A stretch of DNA of 64,000 nucleotides from positions 1 to 64,000 of the forward strand of contig JADGNZ010000031.1 in NCBI GenBank assembly GCA_017883205.1, written 5' to 3'. The notes beneath the pieces were generated by a model, which was given only the letters and a program-made list of their open reading frames with translations, did not search any database and was not told the origin of the DNA. The position numbers and the translations under genes were made by a program. This DNA comes from Thermoanaerobaculia bacterium (GTDB lineage Bacteria; Acidobacteriota; Thermoanaerobaculia; Gp7-AA8). Of this stretch, positions 23,508 through 31,678 are shown piece after piece (the stretch's first letter is position 1; the number at the start of each line of letters is the position of its first letter).

Positions 23508-24893
23508 ATGACAACCCTCATCAAGAACGGGCGCATCGTTACGGCAGTGGACGACTACAACGCAGACATCCTCATCGACGGCGGCGTCATCGCGATGATC
23601 GGGCGGTCGATTGATACGAACGCGGACAAGGTCATCGACGCCAAGGGCCGGCTCGTCATTCCGGGCGGAATCGATCCTCACACGCATATGGAGCTGCCGT
23701 TCGGCGGGACCTCGGCGTCCGATACGTTCGAGACGGGGACGATTGCGGCGGCGCATGGCGGGACGACGACCATCATCGACTTTGCGGTGCAGTCCAAAGG
23801 GCAATCGCTGAAGCAGGCGGTCGATGCGTGGCACGCCAAGGCTGATGGGCGGACGTCGATCGACTATGGGTTCCATCTCATCTGCACCGATCTGCCGGAC
23901 GAGCGGTTGCCGGAGATGAGGTCGATGATCGATGAGGGGATTTCGAGCTTCAAGCTCTTCATGGCCTATCCGGGAGTGTTCCTTGTCGATGACGCCACGA
24001 TCTTCAAGGCCATGGGGATGGCGGGGGAGAACGGTGGGCTGATCTGCATGCACGCCGAGAATGGCGTCGTCATCGATGCCATCGTCAAGAAGGCGCTGGC
24101 CGAGGGGAAGACGGCGCCGAAGTATCACGCGCTGACGCGGCCGACGAAGGCGGAGGCCGAGGGCGTGCATCGCGCCATCGCGCTGGCGGAGATGGCCGGC
24201 TCTTCGGTCTACATCGTTCACCTCAGCTGCGATGACTCCCTGCAGGAAGTGACGCGGGCGCGCGACATGGGCATCAACGCCTACGCGGAGACCTGCCCGC
24301 AGTATCTCTTTCTCGATTACAGCGTTTACGAGCAGCCTGGTTTCGAGGGCGCCAAGTACGTGATGACGCCGCCCATTCGCGAGAAGTGGAACCAGGAGAA
24401 GCTGTGGCGCGGGTTGAAGTTCAACGATCTCCAGGTGGTCGCGACCGATCACTGTCCGTTCTGCATGAAAGAGCAAAAGGAGCTAGGGAAGAACGACTTC
24501 TCGAAGATCCCGAACGGCGGTCCCGGCGTCGAGGACCGGATGTCGCTCGTCTACAACGGCGGCGTAGCCGAGGGGCGCATCTCACTGAATCGTTTCGTGG
24601 AGATCACATCGACTGCGGCGGCGAAGATCTTCGGGCTCTTTCCACGAAAAGGAACGATCGCCGTCGGCAGCGACGCCGACATCGTCATCTTCGATCCGAA
24701 TGAGGAGCGGACGATCAGCGCGAAGACGCACCACATGAACGTCGACTACTCCTGCTACGAAGGGATGAAGGTTCGCGGAGTGACGAAGACGGTGCTGTCG
24801 CGCGGCGAGCTCGTGATCGAAGAGGGGAAGTACGTCGGCAAGCCGGGTAAGGGCCAGTTCCTCAAGCGCGGACAGGCGTTTTCGCCGCGCTAA
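23508..24893 (+). CDS. hydA: Dihydropyrimidinase
   Basis: The enzyme opens dihydrouracil or hydantoin rings in reductive pyrimidine breakdown. The product has 461 residues from ATG 23508, with GGGAG ahead; an upstream ATG (23487) is in frame but less well placed. Metal ligands are in GGIDPHTHMELPFGG, the carboxylated lysine in SSFKLFMAYPG, histidines in MHAENG and VHLSCDD, and the catalytic Asp in VATDHCPFC. The substrate loop NGGPGVEDRMSL is typical of dihydropyrimidinase rather than D-hydantoinase-unrelated amidohydrolases. No other pyrimidine-degradation gene is beside it. Confidence 0.93.
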   Translation: MTTLIKNGRIVTAVDDYNADILIDGGVIAMIGRSIDTNADKVIDAKGRLVIPGGIDPHTHMELPFGGTSASDTFETGTIAAAHGGTTTIIDFAVQSKGQSLKQAVDAWHAKADGRTSIDYGFHLICTDLPDERLPEMRSMIDEGISSFKLFMAYPGVFLVDDATIFKAMGMAGENGGLICMHAENGVVIDAIVKKALAEGKTAPKYHALTRPTKAEAEGVHRAIALAEMAGSSVYIVHLSCDDSLQEVTRARDMGINAYAETCPQYLFLDYSVYEQPGFEGAKYVMTPPIREKWNQEKLWRGLKFNDLQVVATDHCPFCMKEQKELGKNDFSKIPNGGPGVEDRMSLVYNGGVAEGRISLNRFVEITSTAAAKIFGLFPRKGTIAVGSDADIVIFDPNEERTISAKTHHMNVDYSCYEGMKVRGVTKTVLSRGELVIEEGKYVGKPGKGQFLKRGQAFSPR

Positions 24894-25040
24894 CCTCTCA
24901 CACTTGGCACTGGAATTGCCGGGCGCCGCGCTTCCAATCAATTAGTAAGAGAGTGAGGAATGCGGGTTAGCGGCAAAGCATTGAACGGCTGATACTTACG
25001 CATTCGTCGTTGGCAGGGAGGTCACGACTTACCGGCGACA

Positions 25041-25320
25041 AATCGGGATCTACCAGGGTTGGATCGCGATCTAAAAAAAGAGATCGCGATCTAAAAAAAG
25101 AGATGCGCATCTAAAAAAAGAGATCCGCATCTCGAAAAGAGAGATCCGTATCTCGAAAAAGGAGATCCGCATCTCGAAGAAAGAGATCCGTATCTCGAAG
25201 AAAGAGATCCGTATCTCGAAAAAGGAGATCCGCATCTCGAAAAAGGAGATCCGTATCTCGAAAAAGAGATCGCGATCTACCAACGGCAGATCGTGACCTG
25301 CCGGGCAGAGATCGAGACCC
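25041..25320. repeat. Tandem array B: about 13 units of 20-21 bp built on GATCCGNATC palindromes
   Basis: The unit is a palindrome such as GAGATCCGTATCTC or GATCGCGATC followed by an A-rich spacer (AAAAAAAGA or GAAAAAGGA). Three units of 20 bp at the left (GATCGCGATCTAAAAAAAGA) change into units of 21 bp with GATCCGCATCTCGAAAAAGGA-like sequence; the flanks hold decayed copies (AAATCGGGATCTACC, GATCGTGACCTGCC). On the minus strand part of it encodes FFEIRIS heptads, but the 20-bp units break the frame. The interval 24894-25552 holds no gene besides this array, a word-repeat hairpin and a mini-ORF. The array lies about 230 bp upstream of 25553-26254. Confidence 0.88.
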
Positions 25321-25335
25321 CGCCGATCCCCGGAG

Positions 25336-25412
25336 AGATCAAAGACCGGAGACCAGGGCAGACGGCATGGTTGGCCCCGATTTCCAGTCTCTTGTCTCTG
25401 ATCTCAACGACA
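25336..25412. repeat. Word-repeat hairpin (GAGATCAGAGA type)
   Basis: The left arm GAGATCAAAGACCGGAGACCA (about 25336-25356) pairs with the right arm GTCTCTTGTCTCTGATCTC (about 25387-25405). It sits between array B and the gene at 25553, adding a second structured element to that leader. Same word type as at 836, 42694, 62213 and 62548. Confidence 0.55.
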
Positions 25413-25428
25413 CAAGGGGTGAACCAGC

Positions 25429-25455
25429 ATGGCGAAACTCAAAGCCGCCCGGTAA
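25429..25455 (+). other. Eight-codon ORF (MAKLKAAR) in the leader of the gene at 25553
   Basis: ATG 25429 lies nine bases after AGGGG and the frame reads MAKLKAAR then TAA. It is followed by about 97 bases before the GTG/ATG region of the next gene. It could be a leader peptide, or the intact start of a gene that was truncated. A similarly short frame (MLTKPEGK, 5279-5305) lies beside array A. Evidence is limited to the ribosome-binding-like sequence. Confidence 0.25.
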
Positions 25456-25552
25456 GCGCTCCGCACCACCAGTAACCTTTTCTCCCGTGCCCCGTCTCAA
25501 AGAATGAGCCGGCAGGAGGCTGGACCTCGACTGCCCGGCAAAGGAGATAAGG

Positions 25553-26254
25553 ATGTCTACGAAAAACCGCACCGGAAAACGCTCTTCCCGCACCGTCGTT
25601 CAGAAACGCTCCAGAACCAAACCAAGGGCCATCGCGGCCATCCCTGACCCTGCCGCAGCAGCAGCCAGGATGGTCGAGTTGCTCAACGAAATGGAGGCCA
25701 TCATCCCCGATCTGACCCAGCCGGACATCACGAAGATCGGGCGCCTTGCCCAGAGCGCGAAGTTCGGACGCGCGCTCATCCCGCCCACGATCAACGCCGT
25801 CAACTCCTACCCACCGTTTCAACAGCGCAACATGTTCGACTCCGCCGCCGCTCAGGCCGCGATCGACTACCACGGCCAGATGCAGCCGATCACAAAGAGG
25901 ATGGCCGCGATCACGATGGCCATGTCGTATTCGATGAATCAAAAGCTGTCCGCCCCCGGCGAACAGGCCCTTCAGTTGTTTCAATGGGGCAAGCGTCACG
26001 TGAAGCAGCCTGACGGCGGCGGGGCCCGGATCTATGTCGATGAGTTACAGAGTGCCGTCGATCGGACGATGAACCGCCGCAAGCCGCGCAAACCCGCCAA
26101 CAACCCTCCCACCACTCCTCCCATGCAGAGCCTTCTGGCCCCCTCTCTTGCAGCGAAGGCCAGGGCGAAGGCGCAAATCGATCCGGATATCGATCCGGAT
26201 AACGATGAGATCATCGATCTCCTTCACGAAATCGCCACGGATTCGAATAAGTAG
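25553..26254 (+). CDS. Uncharacterised helical protein with basic tails (array-associated type)
   Basis: The product has 233 residues from ATG 25553, with AAGGAGATAAGG just upstream. The first 30 residues are Arg/Lys/Ser-rich, the middle (about 35-170) is helical (MVELLNEMEAIIPDLTQPDI, IGRLAQSAKFGRALIPPTIN, MQPITKRMAAITMAMSYSMN), and the C-terminus is basic and Pro-rich then acidic (DPDIDPDNDEIIDLLHEIAT). The order of helices and the basic Pro-rich tail resemble the protein at 3860-4447, and both follow a 21-bp tandem array. No domain recognised; basic ends make nucleic-acid binding possible. Confidence 0.7.
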   Translation: MSTKNRTGKRSSRTVVQKRSRTKPRAIAAIPDPAAAAARMVELLNEMEAIIPDLTQPDITKIGRLAQSAKFGRALIPPTINAVNSYPPFQQRNMFDSAAAQAAIDYHGQMQPITKRMAAITMAMSYSMNQKLSAPGEQALQLFQWGKRHVKQPDGGGARIYVDELQSAVDRTMNRRKPRKPANNPPTTPPMQSLLAPSLAAKARAKAQIDPDIDPDNDEIIDLLHEIATDSNK

Positions 26255-26318
26255 CCGCGCGTGAGCAGGGGTGCCGCGTGAATGAGAACGCGGCGCCCCT
26301 TTCTCTGGCAAACGACGA

Positions 26319-27686
26319 CTACGGCCGTCGACGCGCGCGATCCGAGAACTGTGGCCGGTTGCTGCTTGCCGCGCGGCCGTTGCCTCCCGCGTGCGGGCGC
26401 GCAGCGCTCGAAGGACGCGCCGCACTCGGCCGGCCGGAGCCGGGACGCGCCGTCGGACGCGAGCTGGTGTACGTGTTTGGACGTTGCGGACGCGGAGCAT
26501 GCGCGGGGCGCGATGGACGCCACGACTTCAAAGGCTCCGCGGCCTTGTACGCGTTCGCGTCGAAGCCCTCGGCGACTTTGCGCGGAATGCCGCGGGAGAT
26601 GAAGCGCTCCAGATCGCGAAGGTTGCCGCGGTCGTCAGGAGTGACGAAGCTGATGGCGTCGCCGATCGCTTTGGCGCGGCCGGTGCGGCCGATGCGGTGA
26701 ACGTAATCTTCTGGCTGCGGCGGAAAATCGAAGTTGACGACGTGCGAGATGCCTTCGACGTCGATGCCGCGTGCAGCGATGTCAGTGGCAACGAGAACGC
26801 GGACCGTGCCCGCCTTGAATGCCTTGAGCGCCGCGATGCGCTGGCTCTGGCTGCGATTCGAATGAAGCGTGCCGGTGTTGATGCCGGACGAGGCGAGCCT
26901 GCGGGCGATCTTGTCGGCGCCGTGCTTCGTGCGGGAGAAGACGAGCACGGAATCGAGTGACGGATCGCGCAGAAGATGGAGAAGAAGCGGCAGCTTCGCT
27001 TCCTTCGTCGTCTCATAGACGAACTGCGTGACGCCCTCGGCGGGGTTGGCGCGCTTGCCAACCTGAACGAGCTGGGAGTCCGAGAGGAACTCGTTCGTCA
27101 GCGTCTCGATCTCCTTCGAAAGCGTCGCCGAGAACATCATCGTCTGGCGCTGTTTCGGAAGCGCTTTCACGATGCGGCGCATGGCGGGCAGAAAGCCCAT
27201 GTCCAGCATGCGATCGGCCTCGTCGAGCACCGCCACTTCGAGGCCGGAGAAGTCGACGTGACCCTGGTCCATGAGATCGATGAGGCGTCCCGGCGTGGCA
27301 ATGACGATCTCCGTGCCTGCGCGCAGTGCCTGGATCTGCGGCCGCTCGCCCACGCCGCCGTAGACAGTGGCGATGCGGAGATGGAGATGACGCGCGTACT
27401 TGCGCACGTTCTCTTCGATCTGCACGACGAGCTCGCGCGTCGGGGCGATGACGATGGCGCGCATGCAGCGGCGATTCGTCGCCGAGCCGCGCGTCGAGAG
27501 GCGCTGCAGAATCGGCAGCACGAACGCGGCGGTCTTGCCGGTGCCGGTCTGGGCGATGCCGATGACGTCATGGCCGCGCAGCACGAGCGGAATTGCCTTG
27601 GTTTGAATGGGAGTGGGTTCTGTGTAGCCGGCTTCGCGCACGGCTTTGGCGATTTTCGGGTCGAGCCCGAGTGATTCGAAAGGCAT
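26319..27686 (-). CDS. rhlE: DEAD-box RNA helicase, RhlE group
   Basis: The product has 455 residues. The helicase motifs are in order: Q motif (GYTEPTPIQTKAIP), Walker A (AQTGTGKTAAF), PTRELVVQ, DEADRMLDMGF, SAT, and the RecA2 motifs VLVFSRTKHGADKIA, VRVLVATDIAARGID and HRIGRTGRA. A 75-residue Arg/Pro/Ser-rich tail (SRPTARPGSGRPSAARPSSA) follows, typical of RhlE proteins and likely to bind RNA. Role: ATP-dependent remodelling of rRNA or mRNA in the cytosol. Single gene. Confidence 0.93.
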   Translation of the reverse strand: MPFESLGLDPKIAKAVREAGYTEPTPIQTKAIPLVLRGHDVIGIAQTGTGKTAAFVLPILQRLSTRGSATNRRCMRAIVIAPTRELVVQIEENVRKYARHLHLRIATVYGGVGERPQIQALRAGTEIVIATPGRLIDLMDQGHVDFSGLEVAVLDEADRMLDMGFLPAMRRIVKALPKQRQTMMFSATLSKEIETLTNEFLSDSQLVQVGKRANPAEGVTQFVYETTKEAKLPLLLHLLRDPSLDSVLVFSRTKHGADKIARRLASSGINTGTLHSNRSQSQRIAALKAFKAGTVRVLVATDIAARGIDVEGISHVVNFDFPPQPEDYVHRIGRTGRAKAIGDAISFVTPDDRGNLRDLERFISRGIPRKVAEGFDANAYKAAEPLKSWRPSRPAHAPRPQRPNTYTSSRPTARPGSGRPSAARPSSAARPHAGGNGRAASSNRPQFSDRARRRP

Positions 27687-27798
27687 TTGTGTGTCCGTTC
27701 CTGTCAGAGTATTTGTTCAGCTCTGACGCTCGGACAGAGGTGAAGCAGTATCCCGTCGAACGCCCGGGGAGAGCCGAAAATTGCGGATTGCCAACGGC

Positions 27799-28659
27799 TT
27801 AACGGCGGAAGGCAAACGGTTTACTGATCACCGCCCCCTCGCCGTCGAAGAAACGGATCGTCATCGTGTGGTCGTCCACCTCGATGACGGCGAATCCGAG
27901 TTGTGCGGTTGCCTCGGATGGGAAAAGCGTCTTTGCGTGCGGCACGAGCGGAGGCACCGGATCGGAGCCGGCACCGCTGATGAGGAGGCGGGGCTGGCCA
28001 TCGATCAGCTCGAGATGATGGTCGTGACCGCAGATGTAGAGATCGACTCCCGCTCGCCTCATCACCGGCTCAAGCGTGACCATGCGGAGGTGCTGCGCGC
28101 GCGGGAAATGGCCGTGGTAGCCGGAGGAGACGATCGGATGATGGCCGACAGCGATCCGCCATGAGACCTTCTTCCCCGCGAAGGCCTGCCGCACGGCATC
28201 GGCGGCGGCATCGCTGCGACCAACAGCGAACGGAGTCGTGTCGAGCATCAGCAGCTCGGCGATCCGAGCGTCGACCACGTACTGCTTTGCCGGGAACTGC
28301 CAGTGCGCGACAGGAGCGGTTCCGATCTGCGCATCCGGCACAGACTTGCCGCAGAAGTCGTGATTGCCAAGGACCGGAAAGAGCGGAATGCCGATCTGGC
28401 TGAGCGCCCGGACCCGGCTCCATTGCGAGTCCTTTTTCGAAGCCGGACCGCAGGGATAGAACGCGTCGCCAGTGATGATGACGGCATCGAGCGGGTTCTT
28501 CTTGTGAAGTGCGGCGATCCCTCGGGCAACCCGATCCGATCCTTCGCCGGTGTCGCCGACGACGGCGATGCGCAAAACAGCGCCCCGAGGCTGGAGCGCG
28601 ACGTGGGGAATCGGCGCGCCGAGTGCAAGCGCGAGTAGCAGAAAGAGTGTAGTGATCAT
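27799..28659 (-). CDS. Secreted metallophosphoesterase (purple acid phosphatase-like)
   Basis: The product has 286 residues. The N-terminus is a signal peptide (MITTLFLLLALALGAP). Metal ligands follow in calcineurin-type order: VVGDTGEG, ITGDAFYPCG, VLGNHDFCG, VGHHPIVSSG and ICGHDHHLELI. The arrangement with GDTG, GD, GNHD and GHxH is that of type 5 acid phosphatases. It probably releases phosphate outside the cytoplasm. It lies upstream of the SRP RNA in divergent orientation. Confidence 0.85.
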   Translation of the reverse strand: MITTLFLLLALALGAPIPHVALQPRGAVLRIAVVGDTGEGSDRVARGIAALHKKNPLDAVIITGDAFYPCGPASKKDSQWSRVRALSQIGIPLFPVLGNHDFCGKSVPDAQIGTAPVAHWQFPAKQYVVDARIAELLMLDTTPFAVGRSDAAADAVRQAFAGKKVSWRIAVGHHPIVSSGYHGHFPRAQHLRMVTLEPVMRRAGVDLYICGHDHHLELIDGQPRLLISGAGSDPVPPLVPHAKTLFPSEATAQLGFAVIEVDDHTMTIRFFDGEGAVISKPFAFRR

Positions 28660-28787
28660 GCAGCTGGCGAAGATCTACGCGCACAAGAACATACCCGATG
28701 GGCGCCCCACCATCGATGGAAGTTCTTCGCGACCGCCTCGGTTTCACGACCTCGCGGGTTACAATCCGCGTCCCGTTTCGGCTCGCT

Positions 28788-28894
28788 GGGATGAGCCTGG
28801 GTCCTGTGCAGCAGGCGCACCGAACCTCGTCAGGTCCGGAAGGAAGCAGCGATAAGGTGTTCCCCTGTGTGACGCAGTTCGGCCTGGGCTCTTC
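28788..28894 (+). ncRNA. ffs: Signal recognition particle RNA (small bacterial 4.5S type)
   Basis: The invariant domain IV core GTCAGGTCCGGAAGGAAGCA lies at about 28829-28848. It is enclosed by pairing arms that end in GAGCCTGGG (28793-28801) and CCTGGGCTC (28883-28891), so the RNA is about 105 nt with no Alu domain. Ends are approximate. It sits directly upstream of dnaX, a conserved arrangement with ybaB and recR in many bacteria. Confidence 0.93.
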
Positions 28895-29007
28895 CGAGCG
28901 GGCCGCACGGGCCGGCACGGCCGGCGGCGTTGGTCGGCCAAGCCTCCTTCAGGATTTGAGCGCAGAGCTAGTTTTCTGCGACGCTGCAACCTAGACTCCA
29001 CGCCTAC

Positions 29008-30552
29008 ATGTCCTACCAGGCGCTTGCGCGCAAATACCGGCCGCAGTCCTTCAGCGATGTCATCGGGCAGGACACCGTCGTCCGCACGTTGCAGAACGCG
29101 ATCGAGGGAAAGCGCATCCATCACGCCTATCTCTTCGCGGGTGTTCGCGGCGTTGGGAAGACGACCGCCGCGCGCATCCTCGCCAAGGCGCTGAACTGCA
29201 TCAAAGGCCCCACGACCGAGCCGTGCAACGAGTGTGTGATTTGCAGCGAGATCACGGAAGGCATCGACATGGATGTGCGGGAGATCGATGCGGCCACGTA
29301 CACCGGCGTCGACAACATTCGCGAGCTGCGCGACACGACGCAGTTTCAGCCTGCCCGCGACCGCAACCGCATCTTCATCATCGACGAAGCGCACATGCTC
29401 TCGACCGGCGCATGGAACGCACTGCTGAAGATCCTCGAGGAGCCCCCGGCGCACGTCGTCTTCATGTTCGCGACGACGGAGATCAACAAGGTTCCGTCGA
29501 CGATCATCTCGCGTGTCCAGAAACTGATGTTGCGCAAGATCACGCTCGACGAGCTGATCGCGCGCATTCGCAAGATCTCCGCGTCCGAGGGGATCGAAGC
29601 GGACAAGAGCGCAATCGAGATCATCGCGCGACGCGGCGAAGGAAGCGTGCGCGATTCGCTTTCGCTGCTCGATCAGGTCATCGCCTTCAGCGGCCGGTCG
29701 ATCTCCGCGACTGATGTGGCCACGGTCCTCGGCTTGTCGGACATCAACTTCTTCGCACGCATCGCCGGCTACATCGCGGACGGCGACCACGGCGCGATCC
29801 TCGAGGCGCTCGACGAAGCCGCCGAGACCGGGCGCGATTTCAAGATGCTGTACCGCGACCTTCTGAGCTTCGTCCGCAATCTCCTTCTCGTCGCCGGAAA
29901 CGCGAACGAGTCGATGCTGGCTGTCGCTCCCGAGGATCTTCCAACGATTCGTGAGGCAGCAAAGAAGTTCTCGTATTCGGAACTGCTTCGCGTAGCGAAC
30001 CTGCTGCTTCGTGACGATGAGACGGTCAATCGCGCCGAGCACCAGCGCTTGGCCGTGGAAATCGCGCTGCTCAAGGCTGCGACGTTCCCGCGGCTTCGCG
30101 CGGTGGAAGAGGCTCTGGCCGGTACGCCAAAAGCGGAACGTAGGTCGGACTCTCCAGTCCGACAAACCGCGAAAGTCGGACTGGAGAGTCCGACCTACGT
30201 AAAGCCGGAACCAACGGCCGCGGACATCGACGCGTTCATCGAGCGCGTCCAGAAAGCACGTCCGCTCATTGGCGGCTATCTGGCAGCGGCAAAGTCGCGG
30301 CGGCGCGACGGTAACCGGCTGCTGCTCACCTTCAGCGACTCATTCACGGCCGAGCAGATCTCCGGCGCGAAACAAGCGCTGGAACAGATTGCTGCCGAAG
30401 TGTTCGGGGAGCCGGTGTCGATCGATGTTCAGCTCGACAATCCTGCCGCCTCAGCTCCAGCGTCAAAATCATCGCCACTCCGCGACGATCCCGTCGTCCA
30501 GGCATTTCAGAAGCACCTCGGCGCGGATCTCGTCGACTCACGAAAGCGGTAG
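29008..30552 (+). CDS. dnaX: DNA polymerase III subunit gamma/tau
   Basis: DnaX is the clamp-loader ATPase. The product has 514 residues with Walker A GVRGVGKTTAARILA (about 45-59), the four-Cys zinc motif (C-x8-CxxC in NCIKGPTTEPCNECVICS), DEAH-box IIDEAHMLSTGAWNALLKIL, the SRC-like IISRVQK sensor and the helical lid domain. Residues from about 377 to 398 ([20 protein letters not shown]) are encoded by an inserted REP-like inverted pair, in the hinge before domain IV/V. The reading frame is kept, so the protein is probably functional. Operon: dnaX-ybaB-recR. Confidence 0.96.
   Translation: MSYQALARKYRPQSFSDVIGQDTVVRTLQNAIEGKRIHHAYLFAGVRGVGKTTAARILAKALNCIKGPTTEPCNECVICSEITEGIDMDVREIDAATYTGVDNIRELRDTTQFQPARDRNRIFIIDEAHMLSTGAWNALLKILEEPPAHVVFMFATTEINKVPSTIISRVQKLMLRKITLDELIARIRKISASEGIEADKSAIEIIARRGEGSVRDSLSLLDQVIAFSGRSISATDVATVLGLSDINFFARIAGYIADGDHGAILEALDEAAETGRDFKMLYRDLLSFVRNLLLVAGNANESMLAVAPEDLPTIREAAKKFSYSELLRVANLLLRDDETVNRAEHQRLAVEIALLKAATFPRLRAVEEALAGTPKAERRSDSPVRQTAKVGLESPTYVKPEPTAADIDAFIERVQKARPLIGGYLAAAKSRRRDGNRLLLTFSDSFTAEQISGAKQALEQIAAEVFGEPVSIDVQLDNPAASAPASKSSPLRDDPVVQAFQKHLGADLVDSRKR
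30138..30200. repeat. Perfect inverted pair of REP-like elements inside dnaX
   Basis: Two identical 26-bp copies (30138-30163 and, inverted, 30175-30200) flank an 11-bp loop. Each copy contains the 20-bp palindrome GTCGGACTCTCCAGTCCGAC. The whole 63 bp equals 21 codons, so it entered dnaX without shifting the frame. An identical single copy lies at 21252-21277. Arrangement as a head-to-head pair is that of bacterial BIMEs. Confidence 0.9.
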
Positions 30553-30564
30553 GGAGAGAGACTC

Positions 30565-30864
30565 ATGAATCCGAAGCAGTTGATGAAGCAAGTGCAGCAG
30601 ATGCAGGAACAGATGCAACAGCGCATGACCGCGCTGCGCGTCGAAGGCAGCGCCGGCGGCGGCATGGTGAAGGCCGCGATGAATGGCTCAAAGGAGCTGC
30701 TCGCCATCACCATCGACAAAGAAGCCGTCGATCCGAACGACGTGGAAATGCTTCAGGATCTCGTCGTCGCCGCCGTGAACGAAGCCTCGCGCAAGGTCGA
30801 CGAAGAGATGGCCAGCTCCGTCGGTGCCATGACCGGCGGGATGAAGATTCCGGGACTGTTTTAA
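30565..30864 (+). CDS. ybaB: YbaB/EbfC nucleoid-associated protein
   Basis: The product has 99 residues. The pattern [20 protein letters not shown], then [40 protein letters not shown] and the GMKIPGLF end is that of YbaB, a dimeric DNA-binding protein. The gene lies between dnaX and recR, its usual place. The gap to dnaX is 12 bases. Confidence 0.95.
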   Translation: MNPKQLMKQVQQMQEQMQQRMTALRVEGSAGGGMVKAAMNGSKELLAITIDKEAVDPNDVEMLQDLVVAAVNEASRKVDEEMASSVGAMTGGMKIPGLF

Positions 30865-30865
30865 T

Positions 30866-30911
30866 GCAGTCGCGTGGTTGCCCGGTCTCGGAGTAAGAAC
30901 CACATGACTGC
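30866..30911 (+). promoter_or_regulatory. Two-part hairpin between ybaB and recR
   Basis: GCAGTC (30866-30871) and GTGGTT (30874-30879) pair with AACCAC (30898-30903) and GACTGC (30906-30911), with a two-base internal mismatch and an 18-base loop. The stem begins two bases after the ybaB stop. It lacks a U-tract, so it is more likely to affect RNA stability or the ybaB/recR ratio than to stop transcription. Confidence 0.4.
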
Positions 30912-30938
30912 GCGACCTCGTAACCGCGCTACAGCGAT

Positions 30939-31532
30939 ATGACCGCTCCTCCGCTCGCTAACCTCATCAACGAACTGAGCAAGCTTCCCGGCGTCGGCGG
31001 GAAGTCGGCATCGCGTATCGCGTACTACATCCTCAAGCGGACGACGGGGGAGGCTGAGTCGCTGGCGAATGCGATCGCCGACGTGAAGGCAAAGATCTTC
31101 CGCTGCTCGACGTGCAACAACATGACGGACGTCGAGCCGTGCGCTATCTGCTCCGATCCGCGGCGCGATGCCGGCGTGATCTGCGTCGTCGAGGAGGCGT
31201 TCAACATCCCGACAATCGAACAGACGCGCGACTTTCACGGTGTGTTCCACGTTCTGCTCGGTGCGCTGTCGCCGCTGAAAGGTGTGGGCCCCCAGGACAT
31301 CGACGTGGCCGGACTTCTGAAGCGCGTACAAAGTGGCGGGGTGCGCGAAGTCATCGTGGCCACGAATCCGAACGTCGAGGGGGAAGCGACGGCGCTCTAC
31401 ATCGCGCAACAGCTCCACTCGCTGGAGGTCAAGACGACGCGCTTGGCCTTTGGTCTGCCCGTCGGCGGCGATCTCGAATACGCCGATCAGGTAACGATGT
31501 CCAAGGCTCTGGAAGGGCGGCGTGAGATCTGA
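30939..31532 (+). CDS. recR: Recombination mediator protein RecR
   Basis: The product has 197 residues. The helix-hairpin-helix LSKLPGVGGKSASRIAYYIL, the zinc finger CSTCNNMTDVEPCAICSDPR and the Toprim domain with VVEEAFNI and REVIVATNPNVEGEATALYI are all present. RecR acts with RecO/RecF to load RecA on gapped DNA. It ends the dnaX-ybaB-recR group; recA lies 7 kb away. Confidence 0.96.
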   Translation: MTAPPLANLINELSKLPGVGGKSASRIAYYILKRTTGEAESLANAIADVKAKIFRCSTCNNMTDVEPCAICSDPRRDAGVICVVEEAFNIPTIEQTRDFHGVFHVLLGALSPLKGVGPQDIDVAGLLKRVQSGGVREVIVATNPNVEGEATALYIAQQLHSLEVKTTRLAFGLPVGGDLEYADQVTMSKALEGRREI

Positions 31533-31541
31533 TTGGTGAGG

Positions 31542-31622
31542 GTGTCGAGAGTCGGGGGTCGGGAGTCGGAGCAGGGGCGCTTACCTGTCTGCCTTCGCCG
31601 ATCCCCGACTCCCGACACCCCC
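31542..31622. repeat. Word-repeat hairpin (GTCGGGAGTCGGGGGTCGG type) between recR and mglB
   Basis: The left arm holds GTGTCGAGAGTCGGGGGTCG and GGAGTCGGAG (about 31543-31572). The right arm is CCGATCCCCGACTCCCGACA followed by CCCCC (about 31599-31622). The middle is about 25 bases. The words match those at 14806-14990. It fills most of the recR-mglB gap and would form a strong stem in RNA. Confidence 0.65.
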
Positions 31623-31678
31623 GGTGTGCTACATTTCTCTGTCCAGTCCTTCCTGAAACTGTTTGGTGAAAATACAAG

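Noticed and set aside
23418-24476. Long minus-strand ORF opposite dihydropyrimidinase
   Set aside because: Antisense shadow; the plus strand has all catalytic motifs.
25071-25283. Minus-strand ORF coding FFEIRIS heptads
   Set aside because: It exists because the units are near 21 bp. It has no ribosome-binding site, and the 20-bp units at one side break the periodic frame.
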